A stretch of DNA of 64,000 bases from Plenodomus lindquistii (GCA_025504975.1 JANUWI010000013.1:186001-250000), one strand, 5' to 3'. Shown: positions 32,256-43,947, numbered from the stretch's first letter. Made by a program: numbers and translations. Notes: generated by a model not told the origin, from the sequence alone.

Positions 32256-34589
32256 TTACAACAACGCCCAAGATGTCATCACGGCAGTCGCACAAACCAA
32301 CATCGCTGTCCACGACGGCCTAACGTTACCTGCCGCATCCTCCTCATCACGACCATTCTGTGCATTCCCATTGCTGCCCGTAGGGTTGTCATCGCCCCGA
32401 CCCGTCTGCGCCTCCCTACCCGTCACACTTCCGCTAACACAAGCATCCTCAGCCAATCCCCCGTTATTACCAAACGCCACCTCCGCAGTCTTCTCCCACA
32501 GCCTCGTAACATTCGAATACATATCCGGTTCATACCAGATCCTGCAACTCGCCGTGTCGTTCAGGAACTGTGTTGGCATACCCCCACTTTCCAGGCCTGC
32601 GCGAATGTTGTCTTGGAAGTTCACACTGGCGTCCTGCACCGCGATTGGGAAGGGATTGGGTACGAAGCTCACCCAGTCGTTGGCTTCGGCGTTGCTGCTG
32701 GCGAATTCGCTGATCACGTAGCCGGACAGGGCTTGTAGATAGATGGAGGGGAGGACCAGAGTCCCCTTTGTACCGCCTACGGGTACCATGGGGCCGTTTT
32801 GGGGACGGCCTCCGACCGCAAGAGTGCGTACGCCGGATTGTTGGGCCATGAGCTCGAGGAAAATGCTGCACGTTGACGCACATACGCCGTCAGAGAGTAT
32901 AATGAGATCTTCGGCGCGGAAGGGATCTTCTGTGAAGTTCGAACGGGTACCGAAGCCCGTCACGTCGATACCAACGGCGAGACGCTCGTTGCTGGTGGTG
33001 ACTGGGTCGGACAGATTAAACTTGAGCAGTGCTGTGAATTTGTCGTTGTAAAATTCCTCGGGAGGATACATGGCATCCCAATCCCTGAATTCCTGGAGAT
33101 CAGAGGAGAGATAGGCATCGTTGCTGAAGGGGCTGGTGAAGAGCTCAGCGTTCAGCGTGGTTAGCGTTCTGAAGGAAGAGACGCTTCTGCCAAATAGCTC
33201 GCTGGCAGGATGTCCGCGGAAACGTGATTGGGTCTGAGGCTCTTGACTTGGGAAAAATTGTGTGTACGTGTCGTATCCTTGGAGAATCTTCCCACCGCCA
33301 TTGGCGCGCACGTCAATGATGTGCTTCTCCACACCACGCGACTTGGCCTGGCTGATGTATCCTTGAACCACTTGTTGGAACTCCTGCGCGCCCTCAACAT
33401 CCTCGGTGTTGAACGTCTGCACCACAAGGACACCAACCTGCTGACCTCCAAGGTTGAGAAAGTACCCAGCGAGAGGAACCTCATCCGCTGAATGTGAGAT
33501 CTCTGGTGGAGGGTATGTATCAGGCACAGATCCACGCTGCAGCGTAAATGTGCCACGAAACTCATGATCTCTTGGGTTCTCAAGATGCATCGGAAGCTTG
33601 TTAGGGTCTCTCTTCTTCACGCGAGAACTGCTAGTTTGGGGGATAACGTATGTTTCGTAGAATGATTCGGGGCTGTCGATAAAAGTCCACGTATCCTGCT
33701 GGAGGACGACGGCGAAATTGCTTGATTGTCTGGTCGTCCCATTCTCGAACGTAAGGTTTGTCGAAGGTCCTGGATAGAATCGAGGATTGGTGAAGTATCC
33801 ATAATTCTCAGCTGGTTGCATGAGGAACATGGCATTGTATCTCGTGTCCGGGTCGTGGTACGCGTTCAGCTCGGATTCCTCCTGCAAAAATTGAACCACA
33901 TCTCTGCCGTTGATCTGCGTGACTGGCGAAGGTTCGTAGCCGATGCCAGAGTTGTTGAAGTCTTGGTACGCCCAGACCTGAGGTGTTTCACTTCCATCTC
34001 TCGAGGCGGAGATCAGCGCGAACCTGCTGTTCCTTCGCCATTGGAATGCTGCAGCGTATGTGTTTCCGTTCCAGTTCAAATGTCCATCATGGGCCTTGAC
34101 GAACAAAGACGCAATGTCGGTCTCGAAATCGTACTCGTTGCTGTATTCGCTGCTGTTAACCTTACGTCCAATATCATTCAACCCCGCGATAATGTCTACA
34201 GGTTCATTCGGCCACCCTCTCGGCGGATCCTTTAGGTATGTGATGGTGGATTGAAACTCCGCCATTTGCTTGATGGCTTCTATCGTGAAAGCCGCATCTT
34301 CTTGAACTATTGGAACAGATCTGAGACAAGCATATGCAAGCTCCGCTGCAACGACTGGGTACCGCTCGTCATCGTCAGAAACTAACTCAGCAACTTGTGC
34401 GCAAGCTCTTCCTGACTCGATGGGACCAGTGGACAGACTTTCTGTGGCTATTGGCTCGACGTCGAGGGTCGATGTAGGGGTTTGTGTTGGGTCGAGCTCG
34501 ACCGTTTGTGAAGGTTCGCCCAGATCCAATGAGTTACTCTGCGCAGAGACGGCGGCGATCAGCCCGAGGGAACAGATGAAGGACCTCAT
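32256..34589 (-). CDS. Secreted S41-type peptidase, possibly GPI-anchored
   Basis: Single exon, 777 aa from ATG at 34589; the frame upstream starts only with TTG. MRSFICSLGLIAAVSAQS is a signal peptide. A cysteine-bearing N-terminal domain (RACAQVAEL, AELAYACLRSVP) is followed by a segment with KAHDGHLNW, as seen in fungal CPAF-like S41 proteins. The peptidase core has IIDVRANGGGKILQGYD and LIILSDGVCASTCSIFLELM; the serine in CAST is the likely nucleophile and FLELM region helps form the site. The C-terminus has an Asn/Gly-rich linker and a short hydrophobic tail (SWTAMLVCATAVMTSWALL) as in GPI proteins. Likely an extracellular or wall-bound protease of unknown substrate. Confidence 0.85.
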   Translation of the reverse strand: MRSFICSLGLIAAVSAQSNSLDLGEPSQTVELDPTQTPTSTLDVEPIATESLSTGPIESGRACAQVAELVSDDDERYPVVAAELAYACLRSVPIVQEDAAFTIEAIKQMAEFQSTITYLKDPPRGWPNEPVDIIAGLNDIGRKVNSSEYSNEYDFETDIASLFVKAHDGHLNWNGNTYAAAFQWRRNSRFALISASRDGSETPQVWAYQDFNNSGIGYEPSPVTQINGRDVVQFLQEESELNAYHDPDTRYNAMFLMQPAENYGYFTNPRFYPGPSTNLTFENGTTRQSSNFAVVLQQDTWTFIDSPESFYETYVIPQTSSSRVKKRDPNKLPMHLENPRDHEFRGTFTLQRGSVPDTYPPPEISHSADEVPLAGYFLNLGGQQVGVLVVQTFNTEDVEGAQEFQQVVQGYISQAKSRGVEKHIIDVRANGGGKILQGYDTYTQFFPSQEPQTQSRFRGHPASELFGRSVSSFRTLTTLNAELFTSPFSNDAYLSSDLQEFRDWDAMYPPEEFYNDKFTALLKFNLSDPVTTSNERLAVGIDVTGFGTRSNFTEDPFRAEDLIILSDGVCASTCSIFLELMAQQSGVRTLAVGGRPQNGPMVPVGGTKGTLVLPSIYLQALSGYVISEFASSNAEANDWVSFVPNPFPIAVQDASVNFQDNIRAGLESGGMPTQFLNDTASCRIWYEPDMYSNVTRLWEKTAEVAFGNNGGLAEDACVSGSVTGREAQTGRGDDNPTGSNGNAQNGRDEEDAAGNVRPSWTAMLVCATAVMTSWALL

Positions 34590-35852
34590 GATCGGAGAAT
34601 GTGACAAGGTGGCGATGCGAAAGGTCAGCCAGTAGTCGAAGGCGACCAGATTCGCTCGGACAAGTCGTGATAATTGGAAGACGATCCTCGGTGTACGATT
34701 CTCAAGAAGAAGCCGTGTTCACGATTCCCGCGCCCTGCCGTATGCCCAGATAAATGTCGTCTTTTCGCCTCTTGGAACCTTCCCGTTAGCACCCAGATAG
34801 TCCACCTCTTCACAAATTCCCAATATCTCGAAGGAACAAGGCACACAAGTTGTAAATACCAAACACACACACGTGGGTCGTCCTCCCATCTTAACCCGTC
34901 CATGTCCACGAAAAACGGTCGCCGGTTAGGCATCCGCCCAGTCGATGCGCTCGCGAGGCGCGCCACTGCGCCACATGGAGATTGGCGGATCTGAGTCAAA
35001 TGGGGATTGAGCAAATCAAATGGAGTGTTGGATGGTCAGGGACAGGGGGTGTGGAGTGATGCCCAGGCACCACGGTTATGCGGGTGGCCAGCGGCTGAAT
35101 CGTGGGTGGAGAAGGGTAGGCGGCGCAGCCGTCAAGTTGGATAAGGGTGTTATGTGATTTATCCGACACCACGAGGTCCAGCACTTTGCTTGCCGAGATG
35201 ACTAGATCAGGCGCAATGCACAACGCTTCACAGGCCCCATTTGGATTCTTGTGTGGTTTGCATTGCTTCTGAGAGATGTTCTTGGAGCCGGAAGTGTCGG
35301 TAACTAGAGTGCGCGACACCAACTTGCACGCCGGCGACCCACCAAAATCAACAAGTGCGCTCGATCCGGTGACGGAAACGGGACTGGCGTTGAGGCGCTG
35401 CAGCTAAAAATGGTCAGCCTTGTCGAGCGCGCTGCTAGACTTGGAGAGTGGATTTAGTTAGCTGGACGCCTACGATGGACTTTGCTGTGCCGAGTGACCG
35501 GTTAGCTTGGGGGCCTTATCGTGACGTAGACGATATGGTAGGAAAGGGGCTTGGACGAGGTAAGCCTTGGAGATGGCGGGTGCATAGAATGTTCACGATG
35601 GGTGAGTAGAGTAAGTTTGTTTTAGGTATATTCTCGTATCGTATGCCGCCAATGGAAGTTGACATGGTGAGTAGAGGACATTATCTAGTGACACTGAAAC
35701 GGAACCGCCAGCGCCAATGACAACACCAACGTAATTACGAAGCATCTTGCAGTATTAGGTCCACAACGCCTCATAGAAGATACAAAGAGAAGCTAAGGCA
35801 TCTCAAAGAGTTTGTGCTGACTTCGATACATGGCGTTCTTGGACTCAGAAAC
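34590..35852. other. Intergenic, no gene seen
   Basis: About 1.26 kb between two minus-strand genes. The 106-129 aa open frames here are mutual shadows without domain features. Contains the S41 gene promoter. Confidence 0.5.
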
Positions 35853-37604
35853 TCAATGAAAACAACTTCCTTCGTACGTCGAAGGCTGCAGATGCCTACT
35901 TGACGTTGACAACCTTTTACCTTGCTTCTTTGCCTTCAGCAAAATATCTCGCCATTTACCCACCTCCTCGACCGCCCTCAAAGGCTCTTGCTTCAAGTTT
36001 AACAGAAAGCCTTGAATCTCCGCCGGAGTGAACTTGCCCTCCGGGATCTGAGCAGCAAACGCATCTGCCAATTCGGCCAACTTCTCAGGGTCAACAATAT
36101 GCAGATCAGGCTGACGAGTGATCAATTCAATGAACCGTTCGCCTCCAAGCCTAGTCCTCTTCGCAAGAGCGTGTGCAGAGTGAGAAGACCGACTTGAAGA
36201 AGCGCCAGCTGAAGTCAGATTGCAGTCCATCGTCTTCCTGGTGTCCTCTGTGCTGTACATGCGATTGAATATGTCTTTGGCTTGCACCTGGGTCGCATAT
36301 GTAAAGGCGATTTGGAGATCTACGCGGCCAGGTCGAATCAATGCGGCGTCCAGGCTCTCGGGGCAGTTTGTTGTCATGATCAGTATACGGCCTTCGTGCG
36401 AAGCTGCACCGTCGATGACATTGAGAAGGCCACTCAGACTGATTCCACCTTGGTTTCCGGTGGTAGTGTGACATCTCGGCCTGTCGCCAGCCATATAACC
36501 AGGATCAGGTTCATCGTTGGAACTGTGACAAGGGTCAACCTGCTCCATTGCTACGCAGTCAGGCAGGTTTTCGCGACGAAGACCCGCAGTGTCGATGTCC
36601 TCGAGTAAAACGATGCAGCGCGAAGGAAGTACGTTGAACAAAGTGATGAGGGTCGACTCAGTCATCTTTTCCTCATTCAGCGAAATGCAGTATATGTGCA
36701 CTCCAAAGACGCCGGCGAGCGCGAAGGCTGTCGAAGTCTTGCCACAGCCCGGAGGACCATGCAGAAGGTAACCTCTACGGTATGGGATCCCCCGTGCGGC
36801 ATACCACAAGGCAGTGTCAGGGTGGAGATATTCGTTGATATCCTTGACGATTTCAACCTTGCTCCGCTCATCTAGTGAGATGGTGTTAAGTGCGCGAGAC
36901 GGGCGATGAGCCTGAAGCCGCCATTCAGGATAATTGTCGTTGTTTTCTCCGCGAAATACATCTGTTGTCTCGACTCCTTGCGAGCGCGACCATACCCGGA
37001 CATGTTGTAGGAGGGCCTTGATTGGCTCGTAGCTACGGCCGGTGCATGTAAGAGCTATATAGTCAGTCTCTTCTCTCTCTTTGCTCCGCCGTTCCCGCAG
37101 TATTGTAAACCAGCGACCCTCAAACTTTAACTTATTGCTGCCGTACCAAGGTTCGAAGTGAGGACTGAGACGGTCATACCATTGACCATAGTTGAAGATA
37201 CCACATTCATCTAGCAAACCATTCCGGTGGTCCACCTGCACGATAGTTTGAAGCGGAGTCACCACTTTGAGGCCCTTACTTGCCACGATAGACTGTGATG
37301 CAAGCCAAATGAGAACCATGGCAAAGAGGCTGTCTGACTCCTCGATGTAAATTGTGGATGTGAAGTGGTCTGCGAAGAACACCTGAGCTTGAGTGTATAT
37401 GATTTGCATGCCTTGAGAGATGGCGAAGACGATGAGGCAGCCAGACACGATCAGCCCAATATCGATCCCGAAAAATTGGAAGAAGACCTGATAGATGATG
37501 CGGTATCCTGGGATCAGCGCCTCCAGGATTGTGGAGGGAACGCTGAAGGTGCCATTCGAGGAGTTGGTATTGAAGTTCACATGCTCAAGCAGCGTGAAGT
37601 CCAT
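35853..37604 (-). CDS. BCS1-like AAA ATPase
   Basis: Single exon, 583 aa. A hydrophobic segment at residues 50-70 (GLIVSGCLIVFAISQGMQIIY) near the N-terminus is followed by a BCS1-type N-domain (TIYIEESDSLFAMVLIWLA, EGRWFTILRERRS). The AAA core has Walker A GPPGCGKTS at about 280, Walker B CIVLLEDIDTAG, the sensor/second region MTTNCPESLDAALIRPGRVD and an arginine pair. A 40-residue insertion with Cys/His/Asp (CHSSNDEPDPGYMAGDRPRC) interrupts the AAA core before GGISLSGLLNVIDGA. Mitochondrial Bcs1 translocates the Rieske protein. Fungal genomes carry many divergent BCS1-like paralogs with the same layout, some linked to non-self recognition. This one is more likely such a paralog than the housekeeping BCS1, because the canonical N-terminus is not conserved. 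Confidence 0.87.
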   Translation of the reverse strand: MDFTLLEHVNFNTNSSNGTFSVPSTILEALIPGYRIIYQVFFQFFGIDIGLIVSGCLIVFAISQGMQIIYTQAQVFFADHFTSTIYIEESDSLFAMVLIWLASQSIVASKGLKVVTPLQTIVQVDHRNGLLDECGIFNYGQWYDRLSPHFEPWYGSNKLKFEGRWFTILRERRSKEREETDYIALTCTGRSYEPIKALLQHVRVWSRSQGVETTDVFRGENNDNYPEWRLQAHRPSRALNTISLDERSKVEIVKDINEYLHPDTALWYAARGIPYRRGYLLHGPPGCGKTSTAFALAGVFGVHIYCISLNEEKMTESTLITLFNVLPSRCIVLLEDIDTAGLRRENLPDCVAMEQVDPCHSSNDEPDPGYMAGDRPRCHTTTGNQGGISLSGLLNVIDGAASHEGRILIMTTNCPESLDAALIRPGRVDLQIAFTYATQVQAKDIFNRMYSTEDTRKTMDCNLTSAGASSSRSSHSAHALAKRTRLGGERFIELITRQPDLHIVDPEKLAELADAFAAQIPEGKFTPAEIQGFLLNLKQEPLRAVEEVGKWRDILLKAKKQGKRLSTSSRHLQPSTYEGSCFH

Positions 37605-38071
37605 GTTGGCGTCAGGGCGAGACCAGGTTCTCCGTACCTGGTCGTACGAGTAGGCAAATCGTGGAGCCGAGTCTGAGTGAGGGTCACGATATGAAGTATT
37701 GGAGGAATGTGAGTGAGATGGAGGTACTAAGGAAGATTTACTGGTAGCACTCGTATTTTTCGGAGACTGGCACCTGTGTCTTTAGTAGGACTTTGAAGGA
37801 CTAAAGGTTTTGACTAGAATATCTGCATTCTTATAGGAACGAATGTGTGACATGGTAGGCTTCATGCCATTCACATCAGGCTTCAAATGCGTTTGAAGCA
37901 TCGAAGGTGATTTCCAGCTCCAGCACGTGAGGATCTGCGAAGTATGTGATCAACAAAGACACGGTGACCAGCAAAACTTCATAGGCTACTCAGCGAATCC
38001 AGCGGCGTTCGGCGCCCAGATGTGCAGAAAAAAAAATGACACAGTGTAGAAAATAAGCCCGACGATACAGC

Positions 38072-38560
38072 TGTGGGACGGAGCAACCACAGCTACGTGG
38101 TCCACCTCCAACCGCCACGCCCAACTTCATCAGGCCTAGCAACTGTGACAAAGCCACATCCTATTACAACGATGACCCTCAGCCACAGGAGGCCCCTCGT
38201 GAGCCACCCCCATCTTTCCCTATATAAGCTTATCAAAGATGGGAGACTATAACGACCTCTACCCGAACCACCTCCGTACCGTACTAGGTTCAGATCCTAC
38301 AGGAATTCCTACCCCACTGTTACCTACGTGCCAACACAGCAGAGGAAAGGAGAGAACCCCGTAAGGGCCTAGAACTATCACCGAGTTCTATCCTATATAG
38401 CTTGCTTCCTTAATAGAACTGTAGAGGCATAATTTTCTTGTCCTTTTGTACAAGGCCTATAAGAATATGATTTGTTTGGCTTCTTGATCCGCGCGCACTC
38501 CCATATGCCTTCGAGCTGATTCGGACGCCTTTCGGCACCTCATGTTCTTGAGCCGTTACA
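38072..38560 (+). mobile_element. Solo-LTR-like element
   Basis: Starts TGTGGGACGG and ends GAGCCGTTACA, so the ends are TGT..ACA with imperfect inverted termini. Inside lie a TATA box (CCTATATAAGCTT at about 38219) and an AT-rich 3' part with AATAGAAC and ATAATTTTC, the promoter and polyadenylation pattern of a retrotransposon LTR. About 490 bp. ACAGC lies just before the start and also at 38558-38562, overlapping the end, so the target-site duplication is unclear. No internal gag/pol region follows. Confidence 0.5.
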
Positions 38561-38663
38561 GCAACAGCCCGTAGCTGATTCCTTAAGATAAGGTGAGCAA
38601 AGATGTAGAATCAACATACAAAGCTCTACAAAGCATGTGCGCGTCTAAAAGCCCTAACAAGCC

Positions 38664-38907
38664 TTGTAAAGGCGTTCGTATTTATTATGTCCCCATTTTA
38701 CATTAAAATTACATCACGTGAGCCTCCTCTATAGTAGCAAGAAGGTAGTAAATGTATAAAAGGCTATAACATTATATTATTTACTACTCCTAATAGAGAA
38801 TTAACTTAAGTCCGAATCACTTTTAGTAGCACTTGAGAGTCTTATAGTAGTTACAGTAAATAGTGTAAACAACTTTAGTAGCTTAGTAATTACAAGCTCC
38901 TTCGTAG
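38664..38907. mobile_element. MITE-like inverted-repeat element, copy 1
   Basis: Left end AAAGGCGTTCGTATTTAT (38668-38685) and right end AAGCTCCTTCGTAG (38894-38907) are imperfect inverted repeats. The length is about 244 bp and the interior is AT-rich. The terminal sequences match those of the element at 52104-52349 apart from a few substitutions. Confidence 0.5.
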
Positions 38908-39076
38908 TAGGGTGTTTATTTTAGCTAAAGGATCGGGCTGCGAATTGTTGCTTGGCCTGGTGACATGATAATGCAACACCATAAGTGCTAAATACCATGT
39001 CGCGAGGACCGAGCAGACTATTAGCTTTGGGACAGATATAGTGATAGTGTAGACAATAACACGATCACATTACTAC

Positions 39077-39112
39077 CACACACACACACACACATACATA
39101 TACATACACACA
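39077..39112 (+). repeat. CA/TA microsatellite
   Basis: Run of CA dinucleotides passing into CATA units, about 36 bases, in the intergenic region 3' of the DUF1996 gene. Confidence 0.9.
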
Positions 39113-39760
39113 ATCAGACATGAAAACCCATCATAAACACGCTCATTGGATATCTCATACGCAGCGAAAAACCCACAACAACCCTCTCCTTTATTTCAAT
39201 TCATCATCTAACAAACCCAACCAAACAGAGAGACACACATCTCCGGCACAGCCTTCGACGCCTCCCTCCAACCCTCCACAAAACCCCTTAAAACAGCAAC
39301 ATTTCAAAAACTTTGGTATTCCGGTTTCAAACAAAAGACAAACAAAGCAAATCAAGTAAACAAATCGCAACACAAGGAAAAAAAAACAGGCTTTCAATTC
39401 CAACCACACATACTTCTTTGGCTACATATATACCCCCATCACACCCACCGAACCAGCTTTCCGCAGACCAAGCACGAGTCCAAAACTGTATACAAGAGTC
39501 GAGTCGAGTCTCCAGAAGAAAACACACACGACAGAAGCGAAAAGAGAAGTTGTTTCAACGACCGTTCCTTTATGCTTTGTGCGCCGGGCGATGATGATGA
39601 TGATTGGCAGGAGAGGGAGAGGAAGAGGGAGAGCATGTTCAAAGTGAGGTGAGTTGTTAAGAAAATGCTACTGTTTTTTTTTTCTCACTTCACTTGTGTG
39701 ATCATTTCCAAAACGTTTCCAAGCGCACACAGCAGCACACATGTGTCGAATGTTAGCGCT

Positions 39761-41560
39761 CTAGTGCTGGTGCTCCCGACGGTGCCTGTGCGCATGACGG
39801 CGGTAGTTGGCCGCGGGCGTAGCGACGGTTCCGTCCTCGTTGAGGGTAACGGTGACTTCAATCTCCTTGATTGCGACTTCGTAGACGATGCCGTCTTTGG
39901 TGTAGACGGTGGTTGAGATGATGCCGTCGTCGGCGGGAGGGGCAGCGTCCTTGATGTCGGCGGCGGGCGTGACGGTGGGTGTGAGGGCGGAAACAGCGGC
40001 TGCGACGGCCTCGTAGGCGGGTGCGGGGGCGGAAGAGGATGGGGGAGGGGAAGAGGATGAGGATGAGGAAGAGGATGGTTCGGGCGAAGGAGTGGGCTTG
40101 GGCTTTGCGGCAGAGGGCTTGACGTTGTAGACTGAGATGCCGCCTGCGCCTTCGGAGCGAGCAGGTGCGTAGCTCTGTGTTGGCACGGGTACGACGGAGG
40201 ACAGGCTGACCTTTTTCGAGGGCTCAGCTCCGTCGGCGCCGTTCTTCAAGGGGGCGGCGTATTCGGGGCCGTATTGGACGGGGACGTCGCCGCAGAGACC
40301 GTTGGCGGGACCGGCGCAGTCGTCGTTGTCGAGGACCTTGGGGACGGATTCGATCTTGCATTGTGCTTGCTTGGACTCGGATTGCAGGTCCTTGGCGAAG
40401 ACACCGCAGTCCTCGACGCGGCCGGAGGGGCTGGTGCAGGTGTCGACGGCGTCTTGGAGCACGCTAATGTCCCAGCCGTTGATGAAGTCGGCGTGGTATC
40501 CGTAGCCTGGGGAGTGTTAGTTTCGGCTTCAGTCGTGATTAGGGGAAGACAGAGTCGTACCAGTGGGGTCACCGTTGGACCAGACAAACTGTCCAGCCTT
40601 GCCCTTGAATGCGTACGTGTTCCAGATGGTCTCGTAGAAGAGCGTGGGCAGACGGACGGGGTAGTCGTCGGGGCACACGCCGCCGTCGATCGAGCTGGGG
40701 TAGGCCATGTGGGCCCTGTTGTCTGGAGAAGTGGTATCCACGCCGTTCCAGCACGAAGGAAACATGATCTCGGCACGGATACCGTTGGCGCAGTTGTCGT
40801 CCAAGTACTGCTTGTCAGGAGTGAAGTGGCGGAACCTGGAGCCCTCAGGGGCCCTTCCGTAGTTCAGGCAGTTCATACCGATGGCCTTCTGGCCGAGCGC
40901 AAGCTGCGTCATGTCCTCGGCAGTCCAGGCAGACAGCGGTGGGTCGGGAACCATACCGGTGAAGTTGCGGAGACGGGAGTCACCTGCCAGCATCTGGAAC
41001 TCTTCGGGGAAGGCCTTGATGTCCTCGCCGAGGAGGAGGTAGTATGCGAGCATACCACCGACCTGGGGGACAATCTCAGTCTTGCCATTGTCGTGCACAA
41101 AGTGAAGGGAAGGCGTCCAGTAGGCGGACTTGTCGTCGCCGAACTGGCACGAGGTGCAGTCGGACTTCCTGAGCATCTCATAAGTGGTGGTCTCGGCGAA
41201 GTCTGAGAAACATCGTTAGCGTAGACTCCCAAAAGCGCAATCTTGACGTTGAGTTCATGTTCATTGACCGCTTGTGAAATTACATGGTCTTAGGGTTCGT
41301 CGTGTGTGTGAGTCGCAGCACGTGTGATCATGTACAAACGCCCAATGGAGTAATTTTCGATTGAAGCGAAACAAACAATCGAGTATATACTTACTGCTTC
41401 CACCGTGGATAGTGTGACCGTGAGAAGAAGCCACTCCAGGGTCGACAATGGGGTCGAGACGCAGAAGCGCGGTGCGGTCGTGACATGGCATACGCCAGAA
41501 AGCGTTGGCAGAGCCCGAGAGCAGCGCCACGGCGGCGGAGAGTTGAGCAGCGGACTTCAT
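39761..41560 (-). CDS. Secreted DUF1996-domain protein
   Basis: Three exons, 41560..41395, 41202..40561 and 40506..39761; 517 aa. Introns are 192 nt (GTAAGT, CGCTAACG branch, CTCAG) and 54 nt (GTACGA..CCCAG). Joining exons restores HGGSNFAETTTYE and DPTGYGYHADFINGWD, both diagnostic of DUF1996. MKSAAQLSAAVALLSGSANA is a signal peptide. Core motifs are FWRMPCHDRTALLRLDPI, SSHGHTIHGGS, LRKSDCTSCQ, GMNCLNYGRAPEGS, FPSCWNGVDT and a cysteine-rich end (CTSPSGRVEDC, CAGPANGLCG). A serine/proline linker with nine serines in a row and a His/Arg-rich terminus (RRHAHRHRREHQH) follow. Secreted, function unknown, common in plant-associated and saprobic fungi. No GPI signal. Confidence 0.92.
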
Positions 41561-43394
41561 GATTGACGTATCGTGGCTACAGTCGTATGCGGTGGAGGGG
41601 GACAAGAGGAGAAGCAGAGGTGTTGAGTCGTGTTTGTAGAATCGTATCTCTATCCCGCGTTTGTACTGTGGGTACAGTCGAGTCGGTCGCCAAGACTAGT
41701 GTGTAAATGGTGAATTGGTAATTTCCCAGCCTCCAGGACCCTGTTCTCCACGCTTGGATCGGTATACACAAACGGAAAAGGAGAGTGGTAGTTGGGCTAA
41801 GCAACGGGGTGCAATCGATAGCGAACGGTGGCTTGTGTGTGTGGTGCAAAAAGGAGCGACTGTGCAATCTAGGTGAAAAGAATGACTTGTATACACGAGC
41901 AAGGGCGGGACCAAAAGGAAGGGGAGGGGACGGGGGGGAAACCAGCGATTATCACCAGGGCCCCAAAGCGTGTGCCTCTTTTTTAGGGAGATGAAGGAAT
42001 GCTCGGATTGGCAGGAGTGAAACCATGGGTTGGCACCAAGGGCATGGGAGGCCCTGTCACGCCGCCTGGTGGATCGTGTTGCGCTGCGCACCGGCCGCTA
42101 GCACGGGGATAGTAAGATGAAACAGACGAGTAAGGGACGCAGGGTCGATGTTTGCCTCTGCTTCGTCGGCAGCCTTGCGAGCCATACAGAGTTGGGGATG
42201 GTCGACTGCGCCGCAAGCCTGTGGAGGCGTTGTGCTTTTATCCCGTCGTGAGGGTAAATGTACACAGTAGGTACTTTGTAATGCCCACGTCCTCGCCACG
42301 CGACTCTTCCCCCCAGCCCAAAATGCCTCGTCCTTCTGACCCAGCTCATCTTGGGCCGCCTGCCCCCGTTGCACCACTATTCCCTCACACAGTACATACT
42401 GTCCTGCAAACTGCCGCTCGCTCGGCTGCTGGCAGCTGCACGCCAAAGTAAGCTTGCCGCGCAGCGTACCTGAACTTGGCGGCTCCGTGCGTGCACAGCG
42501 CAGCATCGCAATCTCCAAAAACACGCGCTTTGCCTATGAAGACGTTGCACGCTCCACCCGGTACGGCGCATCGCAACTGAATGCGGCTCGGTTCAGAGCC
42601 GCCCAGCGTCATCGCTCCACGCGGCATTATCGATCAAGATGTGCTTGTGTTGGTTCCGTCGCCAGGCCTTCCCTCGTTGGTGGTGCATCTTGCACATGAC
42701 CCCGACCCAACTTTCCCCTATCGCCTAAACAGTGCATGGCTATGGTATTATGTACACCTACCAAGTCGGTGAGAGCCATTCCAACAAACCAACGAAATAG
42801 CGTCCTGTGGTGCAGCGTCCCGAATCCCGTCACCCATACCGTACCAGCGCAGATTACGCCAACCATCACCAAGACAACTCGCAGCGGCGTGGCCAACGCG
42901 GCGGTCCGCCTGGGTGACATTCACACGGCATCCTGCGAGTGGACGGATTCGCCTCTGCGGTGCCACTGATGCTCGACCACAGCGATCCCCCAGTAACGGC
43001 CAGCATGGCCCAACATGGCAAGTCGGGTAACACGCCCTGAAAGGAACATGGCTGGGGTGTACCGTGTATGCGTGGTAGAACCTCCTAAGCGCCAGCGGCC
43101 ATACATAGGCATACTATACCTAGCCTGTGCACAGCTTGACCGAGTCAGACCGACCCCCTCGTGTCCAAATTAGCCACCACACGCCGCAAAGCAAAGCGCC
43201 ATCCTATCGATAACTCTTTGTACACGGCCGGCTGTACCTGCGGTAGCGCTGGAGCAATGGCCGCTGATGTGAGCTTGGCTGCATGTCCACATTGATGATT
43301 GCACGCGTGGCGTCTGATTGGCACCACCACCGAGAATATTTGCGCATACGAATGAGATCGTCAGCCTCGTGTCGTCACTTTCAACACGCTGCGC

Positions 43395-43428
43395 TGACCG
43401 TGACCGTGACCGTGACCGTGACCGTGAC
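43395..43428 (+). repeat. Hexanucleotide tandem repeat (TGACCG)n
   Basis: TGACCG repeated about 5.5 times without interruption (34 bases). Intergenic. Confidence 0.95.
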
Positions 43429-43947
43429 ATGTCGTGCAGCCGTCGCACAGCAAAACGATAGCATTAGCAGCGTGCTGATTATAGCCTGACCTGAGCTGAG
43501 CGGAGCGGCACGTCTGAGAAAAAGTGAGCTGAGGCGACAACTTGTTTTATCGTAAACTCAGTCTCAGGCACCCCCTGATAGTCAATCAATGGGCAATTGC
43601 AATAGTTCATCGCATGAACAAGGTTGCGGACCCCCTTCCCTTCTTCCTCTTCCCACGCTCATTCGTTCAATTGTCGCATACTTAAAACAAAGGTCGCGGG
43701 AGTCGGGACCTTACTGAGGCAATTCAGGTACCTCGCGCATATCATTGGCCCCGTCGAGTTTCACAGCCTGAGGGTTTTTGGAACGACAGTCGGCTTAATG
43801 TGTGTCGCTGGATGAGAGGAGCAAAGAAGTCATGCTATCCCTGCTGGTGGGGGGGAAGGGCGAGGGGTTGGGAGGGCGAAACGGGGGGTTCACAACGTCC
43901 ACGTCCTGGTTTCTATCGATAAGATGATGTGACAAGGCTAGGGTACG

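Larger units (their letters stand above)
37605..39760. other. Repeat-rich intergenic island, no gene
   Basis: About 2.15 kb. Holds a solo-LTR-like element, a MITE-like element, an AT-rich tract and a CA microsatellite, listed separately. No open frame with coding features. Confidence 0.6.

Noticed and set aside
34625..35322. Frames of 106-129 aa upstream of the S41 gene
   Set aside because: They are shadows of each other on opposite strands, start at non-ATG codons in part and lack features.
40274..41206. 310-aa plus-strand frame opposite the DUF1996 gene
   Set aside because: Antisense to exons with a signal peptide and conserved motifs; the frame is a codon-bias shadow.
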